Origin: Pseudomonas sp. GM74
GTDB lineage: Bacteria; Pseudomonadota; Gammaproteobacteria; Pseudomonadales; Pseudomonadaceae
Length of the DNA: 51,172 nt
Assembly (NCBI RefSeq): GCF_000282455.1
Contig: NZ_AKJG01000159.1
Coordinates: forward strand, 1-51,172
Reading direction: 5' to 3'
Below are positions 1 through 9,816 of the stretch, in pieces. The translations under genes were made by a program, and so were the position numbers. The notes beneath the pieces were generated by a model. The model did no database searches. It saw nothing but the letters and a program-made list of their open reading frames with translations, and had not been told where the DNA came from. The stretch's first letter is position 1. The number at the start of each line of letters is the position of its first letter.

Positions 1-468
1 GGCCGCGCAGCGGTCGTCATCCAGTCATTCGGATTGCTCGTCAGATGCATTGCAACGCCGGTTTGCGACTGCTTCGGCAGCTGCTACAGGAGACCGGGCG
101 CAACTCGTTTTGTAACCTGCGCTTAACTCACCGAGTGTTTAATTTTGTTGACTGAAGCGCATTAAGTAAACGCGAAAAGTCAGACTACTTTCACACAAAA
201 AAACTTACCTTTATTTAATAATCAAATTGTCGATTGTCGGACAATTTCTCTCGTGCATTAACTTTCAAAATAATACTTTCAGAGCACGCCTATTGTTTCC
301 GGGCACTTGCTGGAATCTCATATTTTGACGTCAAAAAAATAGTGGACATTTGATTTCAAATTGTGTCAGTTTTCTTTCGCCTTCAATGGGCGAGTGATAG
401 GACGATCTCGCCAGGGACCGTCGCTATCTGACAAAAACTGTTCCATAGCTAAACAAGGAAGTGTGTTT
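1..468. other. aprA upstream region, no gene seen
   Basis: No convincing gene is seen before the aprA start. The first ~100 bases include a degenerate piece of the CGGCAGCTGCTACAGG-type REP sequence (about 70-100). From about 120 onward the DNA becomes AT-rich, as expected for a regulated promoter region, and it contains a perfect dyad annotated separately. Confidence 0.6.
224..247. promoter_or_regulatory. Perfect inverted repeat upstream of aprA, candidate operator
   Basis: AAATTGTC (224-231) and GACAATTT (240-247) are perfect 8-base arms around an 8-base spacer that itself repeats ATTGTCG. It lies about 220 bases before the aprA start in AT-rich DNA. There is no T-run, so a protein-binding site is more likely than a terminator. 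The binding protein is unknown. Confidence 0.4.
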
Positions 469-1926
469 ATGTCGAAAGTAAAAGATCACGCTATTGATTC
501 CGCCGAACAGGCGTTTCAGCCAGTCAATGCATTGGCAGCCAGTAGTTCTGCATTCAATCAAATCAATAGTTTCAGCCATCAGTATGATCGGGGCGGCAAC
601 CTCATGGTCAATGGCAAACCCTCGTTTTCCGTCGACCAGGCAGCTACCCAGTTGCTGCGCGACGGCGCTGCTTACCAGGACAAGGACGGCAGCGGCAAAA
701 TCGAACTGACCTATACCTTCCTGACTTCGGCATCGTCGAGCACGATGAACAAACACGGGATTACCGGGTTCAGTCAGTTCAGCGCGCAGCAGAAGGGCCA
801 GGCGGTGCTTGCCATGCAATCCTGGGCCGATGTGGCCAATGTCACCTTCACCGAAAAGACTAGCGGCGGCGACGGTCACATGACCTTCGGAAACTACAGC
901 GGCGGCCAGGATGGTGCGGCGGCGTTTGCCTACCTGCCGGGCACCGGGGCTGGATATGACGGGGCTTCCTGGTACCTGATCAACAGCAGCTACACACCCA
1001 ACAAAACCCCGGACCTGAACAACTATGGCCGGCAAACCCTGACCCACGAAATCGGCCACTCCCTGGGGCTTGCCCACCCTGGCGACTACAACGCCGGCGA
1101 AGGCGCTCCGACCTACAATGACGCTTCCTACGGGCAAGATACCCGCGGCTACAGCGTCATGAGCTACTGGAGTGAAAGCAACACCAGCCAGAATTTCAGC
1201 AAGGGCGGGGTCGAAGCCTATTCGTCCGGCCCGCTGATGGACGACATTGCGGCCATTCAGAAGCTCTACGGTGGCAACACCACCACCCGCACGGGCGACA
1301 CCACCTACGGATTCAACTCCAACGCGGGACGTGATTTCCTGAGCGCGTCCTCGTCAGCGGATAAAGTGGTGTTTTCCGTGTGGGATGCCGGCGGCAAGGA
1401 CACCCTGGACTTCTCCGGATTCACCCAGAACCAGAAGATCAATCTCAATGAGGCCTCGTTCTCCGACGTTGGTGGCCTGGTGGGTAACATCTCCATCGCC
1501 AAGGGTGTCACCGTCGAGAACGCCATTGGCGGTGCCGGCAATGACCTGTTGATCGGTAACAGCGTGTCCAACGAGCTGAAGGGCGGTGCCGGCAACGACA
1601 TCCTCTACGGTGCCGGTGGTGCGGACAAACTGTGGGGCGGCGCCGGTTCCGACACCTTCGTGTTTGCGGCCAGCAGCGACTCCAGACCCGGTGCTGTCGA
1701 TCAGATCCTCGACTTCGTCAGCGGTCTGGACAAGATCGACCTGACGGGCATCACCAATGGCGCTGGCCTGCATTTCGTCAGCGCTTTCACCGGCACGGCT
1801 GGCGATGCGGTGTTGAACACGTCGGGGGGCAACAGCCTGTTGTCGATCGACTTCTCCGGGCATGGCGTGGCTGACTTCCTGGTCAGCACCGTAGGCCAGG
1901 CGGCGTACTCGGACATCGTGGCCTGA
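469..1926 (+). CDS. aprA: Serralysin-family alkaline metalloprotease AprA (AprX)
   Basis: A 485-aa extracellular zinc metalloprotease. The zinc site HEIGHSLGLAH is at residues 193-203 and the Met-turn SVMSYW is near 229-234. Glycine/aspartate-rich RTX repeats (GGAGND type) lie at about 353-393, and the C-terminal region is the kind used for type I secretion. There is no N-terminal signal peptide, as usual in the family. The ATG at 469 follows AAGGAAG at the right distance; an upstream in-frame start at 361 has no such site and would add a non-conserved extension. It is followed by the inhibitor gene and the cognate exporter genes, so substrate, inhibitor and transporter are co-located. This protease is known as a heat-stable spoilage enzyme in this group. 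Confidence 0.95.
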   Translation: MSKVKDHAIDSAEQAFQPVNALAASSSAFNQINSFSHQYDRGGNLMVNGKPSFSVDQAATQLLRDGAAYQDKDGSGKIELTYTFLTSASSSTMNKHGITGFSQFSAQQKGQAVLAMQSWADVANVTFTEKTSGGDGHMTFGNYSGGQDGAAAFAYLPGTGAGYDGASWYLINSSYTPNKTPDLNNYGRQTLTHEIGHSLGLAHPGDYNAGEGAPTYNDASYGQDTRGYSVMSYWSESNTSQNFSKGGVEAYSSGPLMDDIAAIQKLYGGNTTTRTGDTTYGFNSNAGRDFLSASSSADKVVFSVWDAGGKDTLDFSGFTQNQKINLNEASFSDVGGLVGNISIAKGVTVENAIGGAGNDLLIGNSVSNELKGGAGNDILYGAGGADKLWGGAGSDTFVFAASSDSRPGAVDQILDFVSGLDKIDLTGITNGAGLHFVSAFTGTAGDAVLNTSGGNSLLSIDFSGHGVADFLVSTVGQAAYSDIVA

Positions 1927-2000
1927 TTCAAGGTGTAAGGAGGGCGGCGCCGATGCGCCGTCCTTTGTCCCTTGAGCCGCGACCCTGAGTAAAACGCCCT

Positions 2001-2384
2001 ATGATTCGCAACGCTTTTACCTGCAAGGCAACCGCGTGGCTGATAGCGACGCTCATGATGTTTTTTGGAGATGTAGCCATGGCTCGCAGCCTGAAATTGG
2101 CGGACCCGTCGGAACTCGCGGGAAAGTGGCAGGTGACACTGCAGGACAAACCGCTGGATGTTTGCACCATCGAACTCAACGCCAGCCAGACCGTGGACGG
2201 TGCCGAATGCCTGAGCGCCTGGTTGAGCGAGCAACCGACCGGTTGGTTCACGGAGCCGGACGGAATCGCGCTTACCGGTAAGGAGGGCGCAAAGATCGTG
2301 TTCTTCAGTCGGCAAGGAGTAGGGCTGTATCGAGGCACTTCGAAGTCCGGACTGATCATTATCCTGAAGCGCAAAGTTCAATAG
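2001..2384 (+). CDS. aprI: Alkaline protease inhibitor AprI (Inh family)
   Basis: A 127-aa protein with a hydrophobic N-terminal signal sequence (about residues 1-28, ending FGDVAMA) and a small mature domain starting RSLKLADPSELAGKW. This pattern matches periplasmic Inh/AprI inhibitors, which insert their N-terminal strand into the serralysin active site. Two cysteines (in DVCTIEL and AECLSAW) are placed to form the family disulfide. The gene sits 74 bases after aprA and just before the exporter genes. It presumably protects the periplasm from mislocalised AprA. Confidence 0.9.
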   Translation: MIRNAFTCKATAWLIATLMMFFGDVAMARSLKLADPSELAGKWQVTLQDKPLDVCTIELNASQTVDGAECLSAWLSEQPTGWFTEPDGIALTGKEGAKIVFFSRQGVGLYRGTSKSGLIIILKRKVQ

Positions 2385-2476
2385 CCGGAACACGTTGCCG
2401 GTGTCGGAAAGTTGCAATTAACGTGCAAGTAACGACCTCGCCGGGCAGGCGAGGGATAACACTTCAGGAAGAGCCC

Positions 2477-4243
2477 ATGAAGATGGCGAAGAACCCGGTC
2501 ACCGCACCGTTAATCAAGACGCTGGGTGACTACAAGAGCACTCTGCTCAGCGTTGGTTGTTTCACTGCGCTGATCAACATTCTGATGTTGGCGCCCTCTA
2601 TCTACATGCTGCAGGTCTATGACCGGGTATTGTCTTCGCAGAATGAAACGACATTGGTCATGTTGTCGTTGATGATTGTCGGCTTCTTTGCCTTTATCGG
2701 TTTGCTGGAAGCGGTTCGCAGTTTCATCGTTATCCGTATTGGCAGCCAGTTGGAGCGTCGCTTCAATCTTCGGGTCTATCAGGCGGCGTTCGAGCGCAAT
2801 CTGTTCCAGGGCGAAGGTAACGCCGGACAATCGCTGGGCGACCTGACGCATATTCGCCAGTTTGTCACCGGCCCCGCGCTGTTCGCATTCTTCGATGCGC
2901 CGTGGTTTCCGGTTTACCTGTTCGTGATTTATTTGTTCAATGTCTGGCTCGGTGTGTTTGCCACCGCAGGCGCGGTCCTGTTGATCGCACTTGCGTGTCT
3001 CAACGAGGCGATGACCAAAAAACCATTGGGCGAGGCCTCGCTGCTCTCCCAGAAATCCAGCCAACTGGCCACCAGTCACCTGCACAACGCCGAAACCATT
3101 CAGGCCATGGGCATGCTGGGGGCGTTGCGCAATCGCTGGTTCCAGGTGCATTCGCGTTACCTCGGCCTGCAGAACCAGGCCAGCGACACCGGCGCCGTTA
3201 TCAGCTCCTTGAGCAAAACCCTGCGCCTGTGCCTGCAATCGCTGGTGTTGGGCCTTGGCGCGTTGCTGGTGATCAAGGGCGACATGACCGCCGGAATGAT
3301 GATCGCCGGCTCGATCCTGATGGGCCGCGTGTTGAGCCCCATCGACCAGTTGATTGCCGTGTGGAAACAGTGGAGCGGCGCCAAACTCGCTTATGGCCGT
3401 CTGAATGCTTTGCTGCAAGCCTTCCCGCCGGGTGACGACGCCATGGCGCTGCCGGCGCCGAAGGGCCAGATCACTTTTGAACAGGTCAGCGCCGGACCGC
3501 CGGGCCAACGCGCTGCAACCTTGCATCTGGTCAGTTTCAGCCTGGCCGCCGGGGAGGTGATGGGCGTGCTCGGTGCCTCGGGTTCCGGTAAATCCACACT
3601 GGCGCGGGTACTGGTGGGCGTCTGGCCGACCCTGGGCGGTACGGTGCGGCTCGACGGTGCGGACATCCATCGCTGGAACCGCGACGACCTCGGGCCTTAC
3701 ATCGGTTATCTGCCGCAGGACATCGAGTTGTTCAGCGGCAGCATCGCGCAAAATATCGCGCGTTTTCGTGACGCCGATCCCCAAAAAGTCGTGGCCGCCG
3801 CACAGCAGGCCGGCGTGCATGAGCTGATCCTGCGCCTGCCACAGGGCTACGACACCGTGCTCGGTGAGGATGGCAGCGGTCTGTCCGGCGGGCAGAAACA
3901 GCGCGTGGCCCTGGCCCGCGCACTGTACGGCCAACCGAGCCTGGTGGTGCTGGATGAGCCTAATTCCAACCTCGATACCGTGGGCGAAGCGGCGCTGGCC
4001 AGCGCGATTGCGCAAATGAAAGCCCGGGGAACCAGCGTGATTCTGGTGACCCATCGCTCCTCCGTGCTGGCCCAGGCTGACAAGTTGTTGGTGCTCAATG
4101 ACGGGCGCCTGCAGGCGTTCGGTGCGAGTCAGGAGGTGCTCAAGGCGCTCTCGGGCGCCCAGCAGGAAAAGGCAGCGCACCCGTCGGGCGGGCTCAGCAT
4201 GAGCCGGCAGTATCAGCCCGCGACAAGGAGTTCGGGCGTATGA
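2477..4243 (+). CDS. aprD: Type I secretion ABC transporter AprD (PrtD/TliD family)
   Basis: A 588-aa inner-membrane ABC exporter that energises secretion of AprA and probably the downstream lipase. The N-terminal half is a transmembrane domain (about residues 25-310). The C-terminal half has Walker A GASGSGKST (366-374), signature LSGGQKQR (from 469), Walker B LVVLDEP (from 489) and the switch His526. No N-terminal C39 peptidase domain is present, as expected for the PrtD class. The ATG at 2477 is chosen because AGGAAG lies a few bases upstream; an earlier in-frame start at 2423 lacks a site. The stop overlaps the aprE start (ATGA), indicating translational coupling. Confidence 0.95.
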   Translation: MKMAKNPVTAPLIKTLGDYKSTLLSVGCFTALINILMLAPSIYMLQVYDRVLSSQNETTLVMLSLMIVGFFAFIGLLEAVRSFIVIRIGSQLERRFNLRVYQAAFERNLFQGEGNAGQSLGDLTHIRQFVTGPALFAFFDAPWFPVYLFVIYLFNVWLGVFATAGAVLLIALACLNEAMTKKPLGEASLLSQKSSQLATSHLHNAETIQAMGMLGALRNRWFQVHSRYLGLQNQASDTGAVISSLSKTLRLCLQSLVLGLGALLVIKGDMTAGMMIAGSILMGRVLSPIDQLIAVWKQWSGAKLAYGRLNALLQAFPPGDDAMALPAPKGQITFEQVSAGPPGQRAATLHLVSFSLAAGEVMGVLGASGSGKSTLARVLVGVWPTLGGTVRLDGADIHRWNRDDLGPYIGYLPQDIELFSGSIAQNIARFRDADPQKVVAAAQQAGVHELILRLPQGYDTVLGEDGSGLSGGQKQRVALARALYGQPSLVVLDEPNSNLDTVGEAALASAIAQMKARGTSVILVTHRSSVLAQADKLLVLNDGRLQAFGASQEVLKALSGAQQEKAAHPSGGLSMSRQYQPATRSSGV

Positions 4244-5574
4244 GCAACATCAATGAAGCCAGCATGGAACAGGTCGACATCGCCGAGCGCCCCGAGCGCG
4301 ACGCCCGCTATTTCGTCCGCCTGGGCTGGGTGCTCGCCCTGGTCGGCGCCGGCAGCTTCTTCATCTGGGCCAGCCTGGCGCCGCTCGATCAGGGCATTCC
4401 GGTACAAGGCACGGTAGTGGTTTCGGGCAAGCGCAAAGCCGTGCAATCGATGAGCAGCGGCGTGATCAGCCAGATTCTGGTACGCGAGGGGCAGTCGGTG
4501 AAACAGGGGCAGCCGTTGTTCCGGCTCGACCAGACCCAGGTGGCCGCGGACGTGCAATCACTGCAAGCGCAGTACCGCATGGCCTGGGCCAGTCTGGCGC
4601 GTTGGCAAAGCGAGCGGGACAACCTGAAACAGGTGAATTTTCCCGCCGGGTTGAGCAACGACCCCGACCCGCGTCTGGCATTGGTGCTCGAAGGCCAGCG
4701 CCAGTTGTTCAGCAGCCGTCGCGATGCCTTCGCCCGCGAGCAGTCGGCCTTGCGTGCCAGTATCGAAGGCGCCGCTGCGCAACTGGCGGGTATGCGCCGT
4801 GCCCGCACCGACCTGAACGCTCAGGCCGATTCCCTGCAACAACAACTGAGCAATCTGACGCCTTTGGCGGAAAACGGCTACATCCCGCGTAACCGTTTGA
4901 TGGAGTACCAGCGGCAGCTGTCGCAAGTGCAGCAATTGTTGGCAGAAAACCTCGGTGAAAGCGGTCGGGTAGAGCAGGGCATTATCGAATCGCGCCTGAA
5001 GCTGCAACAGCACATCGAGGAGTACCAGAAGGAAGTTCGCACGCAACTGGCCGATGCGCAGCTCAAAAGCGTGACCCTGGAGGAGCAACTGACCTCCGCC
5101 GGGTTCGACTTGCAGCACAGCGAAATCATCGCCACGGCTGATGGCATTGCCGTGAATCTGGGGGTTCACACCGTAGGCGCGGTGGTGCGCCAGGGCGACA
5201 ATCTGCTGGAGATCGTGCCTCAGGACACGCGCCTGGAAGTGGAGGGGCGCCTGCCGGTCAACCTGATCGACAAGGTCGGGGCGCATTTGCCGGTGGACAT
5301 CCTGTTCACCGCGTTCAACCAGAGCCGCACCCCGCGGGTACCGGGCGAAGTCAGCCTGATCTCCGCCGACCAGATGGTCGACGAGAAAAGCGGCGCACCG
5401 TACTACGTGCTGCGCAGCAGCGTCAGCGATCAGGCCATGGAAAAACTCAATGGCCTGGTGATCAAGCCCGGCATGCCGGCGGAAATGTTCGTGCGCACCG
5501 GTGAACGCTCACTCCTCAACTATTTGTTCAAACCGCTGCTCGACCGGGCAGGCTCCGCGTTGACCGAGGAATAA
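4240..5574 (+). CDS. aprE: Type I secretion membrane fusion protein AprE (HlyD family)
   Basis: A 444-aa periplasmic adaptor linking AprD to AprF. It has a short cytoplasmic N-terminus, one membrane span at about residues 28-49 and a lipoyl/barrel-sandwich region around GTVVVSGKRKAVQ. A long alpha-helical coiled-coil hairpin follows (about 105-285, Gln/Leu/Glu-rich), and then a beta-barrel C-terminal domain. Length and order match the PrtE/HlyD family. It overlaps aprD by four bases and ends two bases before the aprF start, so the three genes form one translationally tight unit. Confidence 0.95.
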   Translation: MSNINEASMEQVDIAERPERDARYFVRLGWVLALVGAGSFFIWASLAPLDQGIPVQGTVVVSGKRKAVQSMSSGVISQILVREGQSVKQGQPLFRLDQTQVAADVQSLQAQYRMAWASLARWQSERDNLKQVNFPAGLSNDPDPRLALVLEGQRQLFSSRRDAFAREQSALRASIEGAAAQLAGMRRARTDLNAQADSLQQQLSNLTPLAENGYIPRNRLMEYQRQLSQVQQLLAENLGESGRVEQGIIESRLKLQQHIEEYQKEVRTQLADAQLKSVTLEEQLTSAGFDLQHSEIIATADGIAVNLGVHTVGAVVRQGDNLLEIVPQDTRLEVEGRLPVNLIDKVGAHLPVDILFTAFNQSRTPRVPGEVSLISADQMVDEKSGAPYYVLRSSVSDQAMEKLNGLVIKPGMPAEMFVRTGERSLLNYLFKPLLDRAGSALTEE

Positions 5575-5576
5575 GG

Positions 5577-6944
5577 ATGTTCGGTTGTATGAATAAGCTT
5601 TCCAGGCTCGGGGCGGCGTTGATGCTGCTCGTGGGCAACCCGGCGGTAGCGGCCATGGGACCGTTCGATGTCTACGAACAAGCGTTGCGCAATGACCCGG
5701 TGTTCCTCGGCGCCATCAAGGAGCGCGATGCCGGCCTTGAGAACCGCGCCATCGGCCGCGCCGGGCTGCTGCCGAAACTGGGTTACAACTACAACAAGGG
5801 CCGCAACAGCTCCAAGGTCACCTACCTCAACGAGCGAGGGCAAAACCAGAGCGATGACCGCAATTACAGCAGTTACGGTTCCAGCCTGACCCTGCAACAG
5901 CCGCTGCTCGACTACGAGGCCTACGCGGCTTATCGCAAAGGTGTGGCGCAGGCGCTGTTCGCCGATGAAAGCTTTCGCGGCAAAAGTCAGCAATTGCTGG
6001 TGCGGGTGCTGGAAAACTACACCAAGGCGCTGTTCGCCCAGGACCAGATCGACATTGCCCTGGCCAAGAAAAAAGCCTACGAGCAGCAGTTCCAGCAAAA
6101 CGAGCAGATGTTCCGTCAGGGCGAAGGCACGCGCACCGACATTCTTGAAGCCGAATCGCGCTACGAACTGGCCACCGCCGAGGAAATCGAGGCGCGTAAC
6201 GAACAGGATGCGTCCCTGCGCGAACTCGGGGCGCTGATCGGCGTGCCGACTGTCGACATCGTCGATCTCGCGCCGCTGGATCAGCACTTCCAGAGTTTCA
6301 CCCTGCAACCGGCCAATTACGACACCTGGCACGAATTGGCGGTGGCCAACAACCCGAACCTGGCCTCCCAGCGTCAGGCTCTGGAAGTGGCGCGTCATGA
6401 GGTCGAACGCAACCGTGCCGGGCACTTGCCCAGAGTCAGTGCCTACGCCACGGTGCGCCAGAACGAGTCGGAGAGCGGCAACACCTACAACCAGCGCTAT
6501 GACACCAACACCATCGGCATCGAAATCAACGTGCCGTTGTATGCCGGCGGCGGTGTCTCGGCATCGACCCGTCAGGCCAGTCGCGCGATGGAGCAGGCCG
6601 AGTACGAACTGGACGGCAAGACCCGGGAAACCCTGATCCAATTGCGTCGGCAATTCAGCGCCTGCCTGTCCGGCGTGAGCAAATTGCACGCCTATCAGAA
6701 AGCCCTGATCTCCGCCGAAGCACTGGTGGTATCGACCAGGCAAAGCATTCTGGGTGGCGAACGGGTCAATCTCGATGCGCTGAATGCCGAACAACAGCTC
6801 TATACCACGCGCCGCGACCTGGCCCAGGCCCGCTACGACTACCTGATGGCCTGGACGAAATTGCACTACTACGCCGGAACCCTGAATGAGCAGGATCTGG
6901 CCAGGGTTGATGAGGCATTCGGACAAGGCCCGAGGCCCCACTAA
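5577..6944 (+). CDS. aprF: Type I secretion outer-membrane protein AprF (TolC family)
   Basis: A 455-aa outer-membrane efflux protein completing the AprDEF channel. The N-terminus is a signal peptide (about residues 1-25, ending NPAVAA). Two TolC-type alpha-helical repeats with the recurring NxxLxxxR-like pattern follow, the second beginning near AVANNPNLASQRQALE. The start at 5577 follows GAGGAATAAGG immediately after the aprE stop. It is followed by a REP pair rather than directly by the lipase gene, so lipase transcription may be partly uncoupled. Confidence 0.94.
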   Translation: MFGCMNKLSRLGAALMLLVGNPAVAAMGPFDVYEQALRNDPVFLGAIKERDAGLENRAIGRAGLLPKLGYNYNKGRNSSKVTYLNERGQNQSDDRNYSSYGSSLTLQQPLLDYEAYAAYRKGVAQALFADESFRGKSQQLLVRVLENYTKALFAQDQIDIALAKKKAYEQQFQQNEQMFRQGEGTRTDILEAESRYELATAEEIEARNEQDASLRELGALIGVPTVDIVDLAPLDQHFQSFTLQPANYDTWHELAVANNPNLASQRQALEVARHEVERNRAGHLPRVSAYATVRQNESESGNTYNQRYDTNTIGIEINVPLYAGGGVSASTRQASRAMEQAEYELDGKTRETLIQLRRQFSACLSGVSKLHAYQKALISAEALVVSTRQSILGGERVNLDALNAEQQLYTTRRDLAQARYDYLMAWTKLHYYAGTLNEQDLARVDEAFGQGPRPH

Positions 6945-6957
6945 CCCCACCTTTTTC

Positions 6958-7091
6958 CGTAGCGGCTGGCGAAGCCGGCGTTCGGCTGCGTAGCAGTCGT
7001 AAAACCTGTGCATGCGATCTACTTGATGGACCGCAGTGCCTGAATTCACGACTGCTACGCAGCCGAACGCCGGCTTCGCCAGCTGCTACGG
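6958..7091. repeat. Inverted REP pair (REPIN-like) between aprF and the lipase gene
   Basis: Two copies of a ~42-base element face each other. The first, at about 6958-7000, contains GGCGAAGCCGGCGTTCGGCT. The second is its reverse complement at about 7048-7091, with a ~47-base spacer. A third copy of the same family is cut by the right end of the window, and a decayed copy lies near 27385. The arrangement matches Pseudomonas REP doublets (REPINs). Confidence 0.8.
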
Positions 7092-7159
7092 CACTCGGGA
7101 TCGGGAGCCCGGGCTGTGAGTGATCTCTGACAATTCCAACAACGAGAGAGGCAATACCC

Positions 7160-9013
7160 ATGGGTGTGTACGACTACAAGAACCTCGGCGCAACGGATGC
7201 CAAAGCGCTGTTTTCCGACGCGATGGCAATCACGCTGTATTCCTATCACAACCTCGATAACGGCTTTTCGACCGGTTATCAGCACAACGGATTCGGCCTT
7301 GGCCTGCCGGCGACGCTGGTGACGGCGTTGATCGGCGGCACCGATTCCCAAGGCGTGATCCCCGGCATTCCGTGGAATCCCGATTCGGAAAAAGCCGCAC
7401 TCGACGCCGTGCAGCAAGCCGGTTGGACTCCTGTCACCGCTGCGCAGTTGGGCTATGACGGCAAAGTCGACGCCCGGGGAACCTTCTTCGGCGAAAAGGC
7501 CGGCTACACCAGTGCTCAGGTGGAGATTCTCGGCAAATACGACACCCAGGGGCACCTCACGGAAATCGGCGTCGCCTTTCGCGGTACCAGCGGTCCACGG
7601 GAAAACCAGATCAGCGACTCCATCGGCGACGTGATCAATGACCTGCTGGCGGCGCTGGGCCCGAAGGATTACGCGAAAAACTACGTGGGTGAAGCATTCG
7701 GCACGTTGCTGGCGGACGTTGCCGCATTTGCGCGGGCCAACGGTCTGTCCGGCAAGGATGTGCTGGTCAGTGGCCACAGCCTCGGCGGCCTGGCGGTCAA
7801 CAGCCTGGCGGATTTGAGCAGCGATAAATGGGGCGGTTTTTTCCAGGATTCAAACTACATCGCCTACGCCTCACCGACTCAAAGCAGCAGCGACAAAGTA
7901 CTGAACGTCGGCTATGAAAACGACCCGGTATTCCGCGCCCTCGACGGCTCGGCGTTCAACCCGTCATCGGTCGGCGTGCACGACGCCGATCAAAACTCGG
8001 CTACCAACAACATCGTCAGCTTCAATGACCACTACGCATCGACCGCCTGGAATCTGTTGCCGTTTTCCATCCTTAACATTCCGACCTGGATTTCGCATTT
8101 GCCCACCGCTTATGGCGACGGTATGAACCGGGTGATCGAATCAAAGTTCTACGACCTCACCAGCAAGGACTCGACCATCATCGTGGCCAACCTCTCGGAC
8201 CCGGCACGGGCCAATACCTGGGTGCAGGATCTCAATCGCAACGCTGAGACCCACAAGGGCAGCACGTTCATCATCGGCAGTGACGGCAATGACCTGATCC
8301 AGGGCGGCAAGGGCAACGACTATCTGGAAGGTCGCGACGGCAACGACACCTTCCGGGATGCCGGTGGCTACAACATCCTGTTGGGCGGTAAAGGTTACAA
8401 CGTGCTCGACTTGCAGCAGTCAGTGAAGAATTTCGACTTTGCCAACGATGGCGCCGGCAACCTGTACATTCGCGATGCCAATGGCGGTATCAGCGTGACC
8501 CGCGACATTGGCAGCATCGTGAGCAAGGAACCGGGCTTCCTGTGGGGGATGTTCAAGGATGACGTGACCCACAGCGTAAATGCCAACGGGCTTGCGGTGG
8601 GCAATCAGTTGAATGCCTACGCGTCATCGGTAAAGGGCGGAGCGGGGAATGACACCTTGAAGGCGCAGACAACCGGCGACTGGTTGTTCGGCCTCGACGG
8701 CAATGATCATTTGATCGGTGGTAAAGGCAACGACGTGTTCGTCGGTGGGACAGGCAACGACCTGTTGGAATCGGGTGGCGGGATCGATACTTTCCTGTTC
8801 AGCGGCGCGTTTGGCCACGACCGGGTACTCGGCTATCAGGCGAACGACAAACTGGTGTTTCTCGGGGTGCAGGGCGTGATGCCGAACGACGACTTCCGGG
8901 ACCATGCCACGGCAGTGGGACAGGATACCGTGCTGACGTTTGGCAATGATTCGGTGACGCTGGTGGGGGTGGGGCTGGACAGTTTGTGGGGAGCGGGGAT
9001 TGTGATTGCCTAA
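7160..9013 (+). CDS. lipA: Type I-secreted RTX lipase (family I.3, LipA/TliA-like)
   Basis: A 617-aa extracellular triacylglycerol lipase or polyesterase. The nucleophile elbow GHSLGG places Ser207. Asp255 (GYENDP) and His313 (WISHLP) stand exactly where family I.3 lipases have their triad. The C-terminal part carries two blocks of calcium-binding GGxGxDxxx repeats (about 374-400 and 498-542) and a type I secretion tail; there is no signal peptide. GAGAGG precedes the ATG at 7160. Location next to aprDEF suggests it shares that exporter, as in related P. fluorescens strains. It could equally be annotated a polyurethanase, since the same family hydrolyses such polyesters. Confidence 0.93.
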   Translation: MGVYDYKNLGATDAKALFSDAMAITLYSYHNLDNGFSTGYQHNGFGLGLPATLVTALIGGTDSQGVIPGIPWNPDSEKAALDAVQQAGWTPVTAAQLGYDGKVDARGTFFGEKAGYTSAQVEILGKYDTQGHLTEIGVAFRGTSGPRENQISDSIGDVINDLLAALGPKDYAKNYVGEAFGTLLADVAAFARANGLSGKDVLVSGHSLGGLAVNSLADLSSDKWGGFFQDSNYIAYASPTQSSSDKVLNVGYENDPVFRALDGSAFNPSSVGVHDADQNSATNNIVSFNDHYASTAWNLLPFSILNIPTWISHLPTAYGDGMNRVIESKFYDLTSKDSTIIVANLSDPARANTWVQDLNRNAETHKGSTFIIGSDGNDLIQGGKGNDYLEGRDGNDTFRDAGGYNILLGGKGYNVLDLQQSVKNFDFANDGAGNLYIRDANGGISVTRDIGSIVSKEPGFLWGMFKDDVTHSVNANGLAVGNQLNAYASSVKGGAGNDTLKAQTTGDWLFGLDGNDHLIGGKGNDVFVGGTGNDLLESGGGIDTFLFSGAFGHDRVLGYQANDKLVFLGVQGVMPNDDFRDHATAVGQDTVLTFGNDSVTLVGVGLDSLWGAGIVIA

Positions 9014-9135
9014 GGGTAATGAGGCGCCGGTAAGGGCCTCTTCGCAAGCAGGCTCCCTCGCCACGGATATAGTGTTCGTTCTTAAGTGAACAGCATTACG
9101 CCTTTTAAGCGGGGGCTTTGTCGTTACTGACAGGT

Positions 9136-9816
9136 TTATGGAACTTTATTGATTAGCGCAGCGCCCTGGTTCCTGACATTGCCAACGGCCTTGTCGACCT
9201 TGTACCACTCAAATACGTCACTGACCTCGCCCTGGGATAAGGCCATTTCCTCGGCCCGCTCCTTGGGTGTGGCAGGGTCCAGCCATTCCCGCGCCAGCTC
9301 GGGCGAGAACACCACCGGTCGGCGGTCATGCACGTCAAGCAGGCCGCCTGCGCTGTCGGCCGTCAGGATGACGAAACCGTCGTGCTCCCTGTGAGGCGCT
9401 CCGCCGATGGGGTACTGGCCGATGGCCGCGCAGAAAGCCGGGGCCCGATTCCGTCGCCGAATCAACCACGGTTGTTTGTTGCCGTCACCTGCATCGACCC
9501 ATTCGAACCAGTTATCAATCGGGCAGATCGCGCGATGGGGCCAGATCGCCCGGAAGTACGGGCCGTGGGCGACTTTCTCGACCCGGGCATTGACCGGCTC
9601 CACGCGATCCGTTGCCCAGTGCGGTCGCCAACCCCAGCGCACGGCGTCGGCGTGCAGCCGATCGTTCTCCAGGTGCAGCAGGGCGAGTTGCGTGGTGGGG
9701 GCGGCGTTATAGTGCCCCAGGGGTTCGTTGCCGACGTGATTGATCAGCGCGTCGGGGATGCTCAGCACCGCTACGAAGTCGTGGATTCCACGGTATTGCG
9801 ACAGTCGTCCGCACAT
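9136..9816 (-). CDS. SRAP family protein (YedK/HMCES-like abasic-site shield)
   Basis: A 226-aa protein starting MCGRLSQYRG. Members of this family lose Met1 and use Cys2 to form a thiazolidine crosslink with abasic sites in single-stranded DNA. The family residues are present: Cys2, Asn37 (HYNAAPT), Glu105 (NWFEW) and His163 (DVHDRRPV). Length is typical. It is a single gene, convergent with the lipase and divergent from the deacetylase. No LexA box was recognised upstream, so SOS control is not supported by what is visible. Confidence 0.93.
   Translation of the reverse strand: MCGRLSQYRGIHDFVAVLSIPDALINHVGNEPLGHYNAAPTTQLALLHLENDRLHADAVRWGWRPHWATDRVEPVNARVEKVAHGPYFRAIWPHRAICPIDNWFEWVDAGDGNKQPWLIRRRNRAPAFCAAIGQYPIGGAPHREHDGFVILTADSAGGLLDVHDRRPVVFSPELAREWLDPATPKERAEEMALSQGEVSDVFEWYKVDKAVGNVRNQGAALINKVP

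Noticed and set aside
2510..4180. 556-codon minus-strand frame opposite aprD
   Set aside because: Antisense shadow; His/Gln-rich with no recognisable domain, while aprD carries complete ABC motifs.
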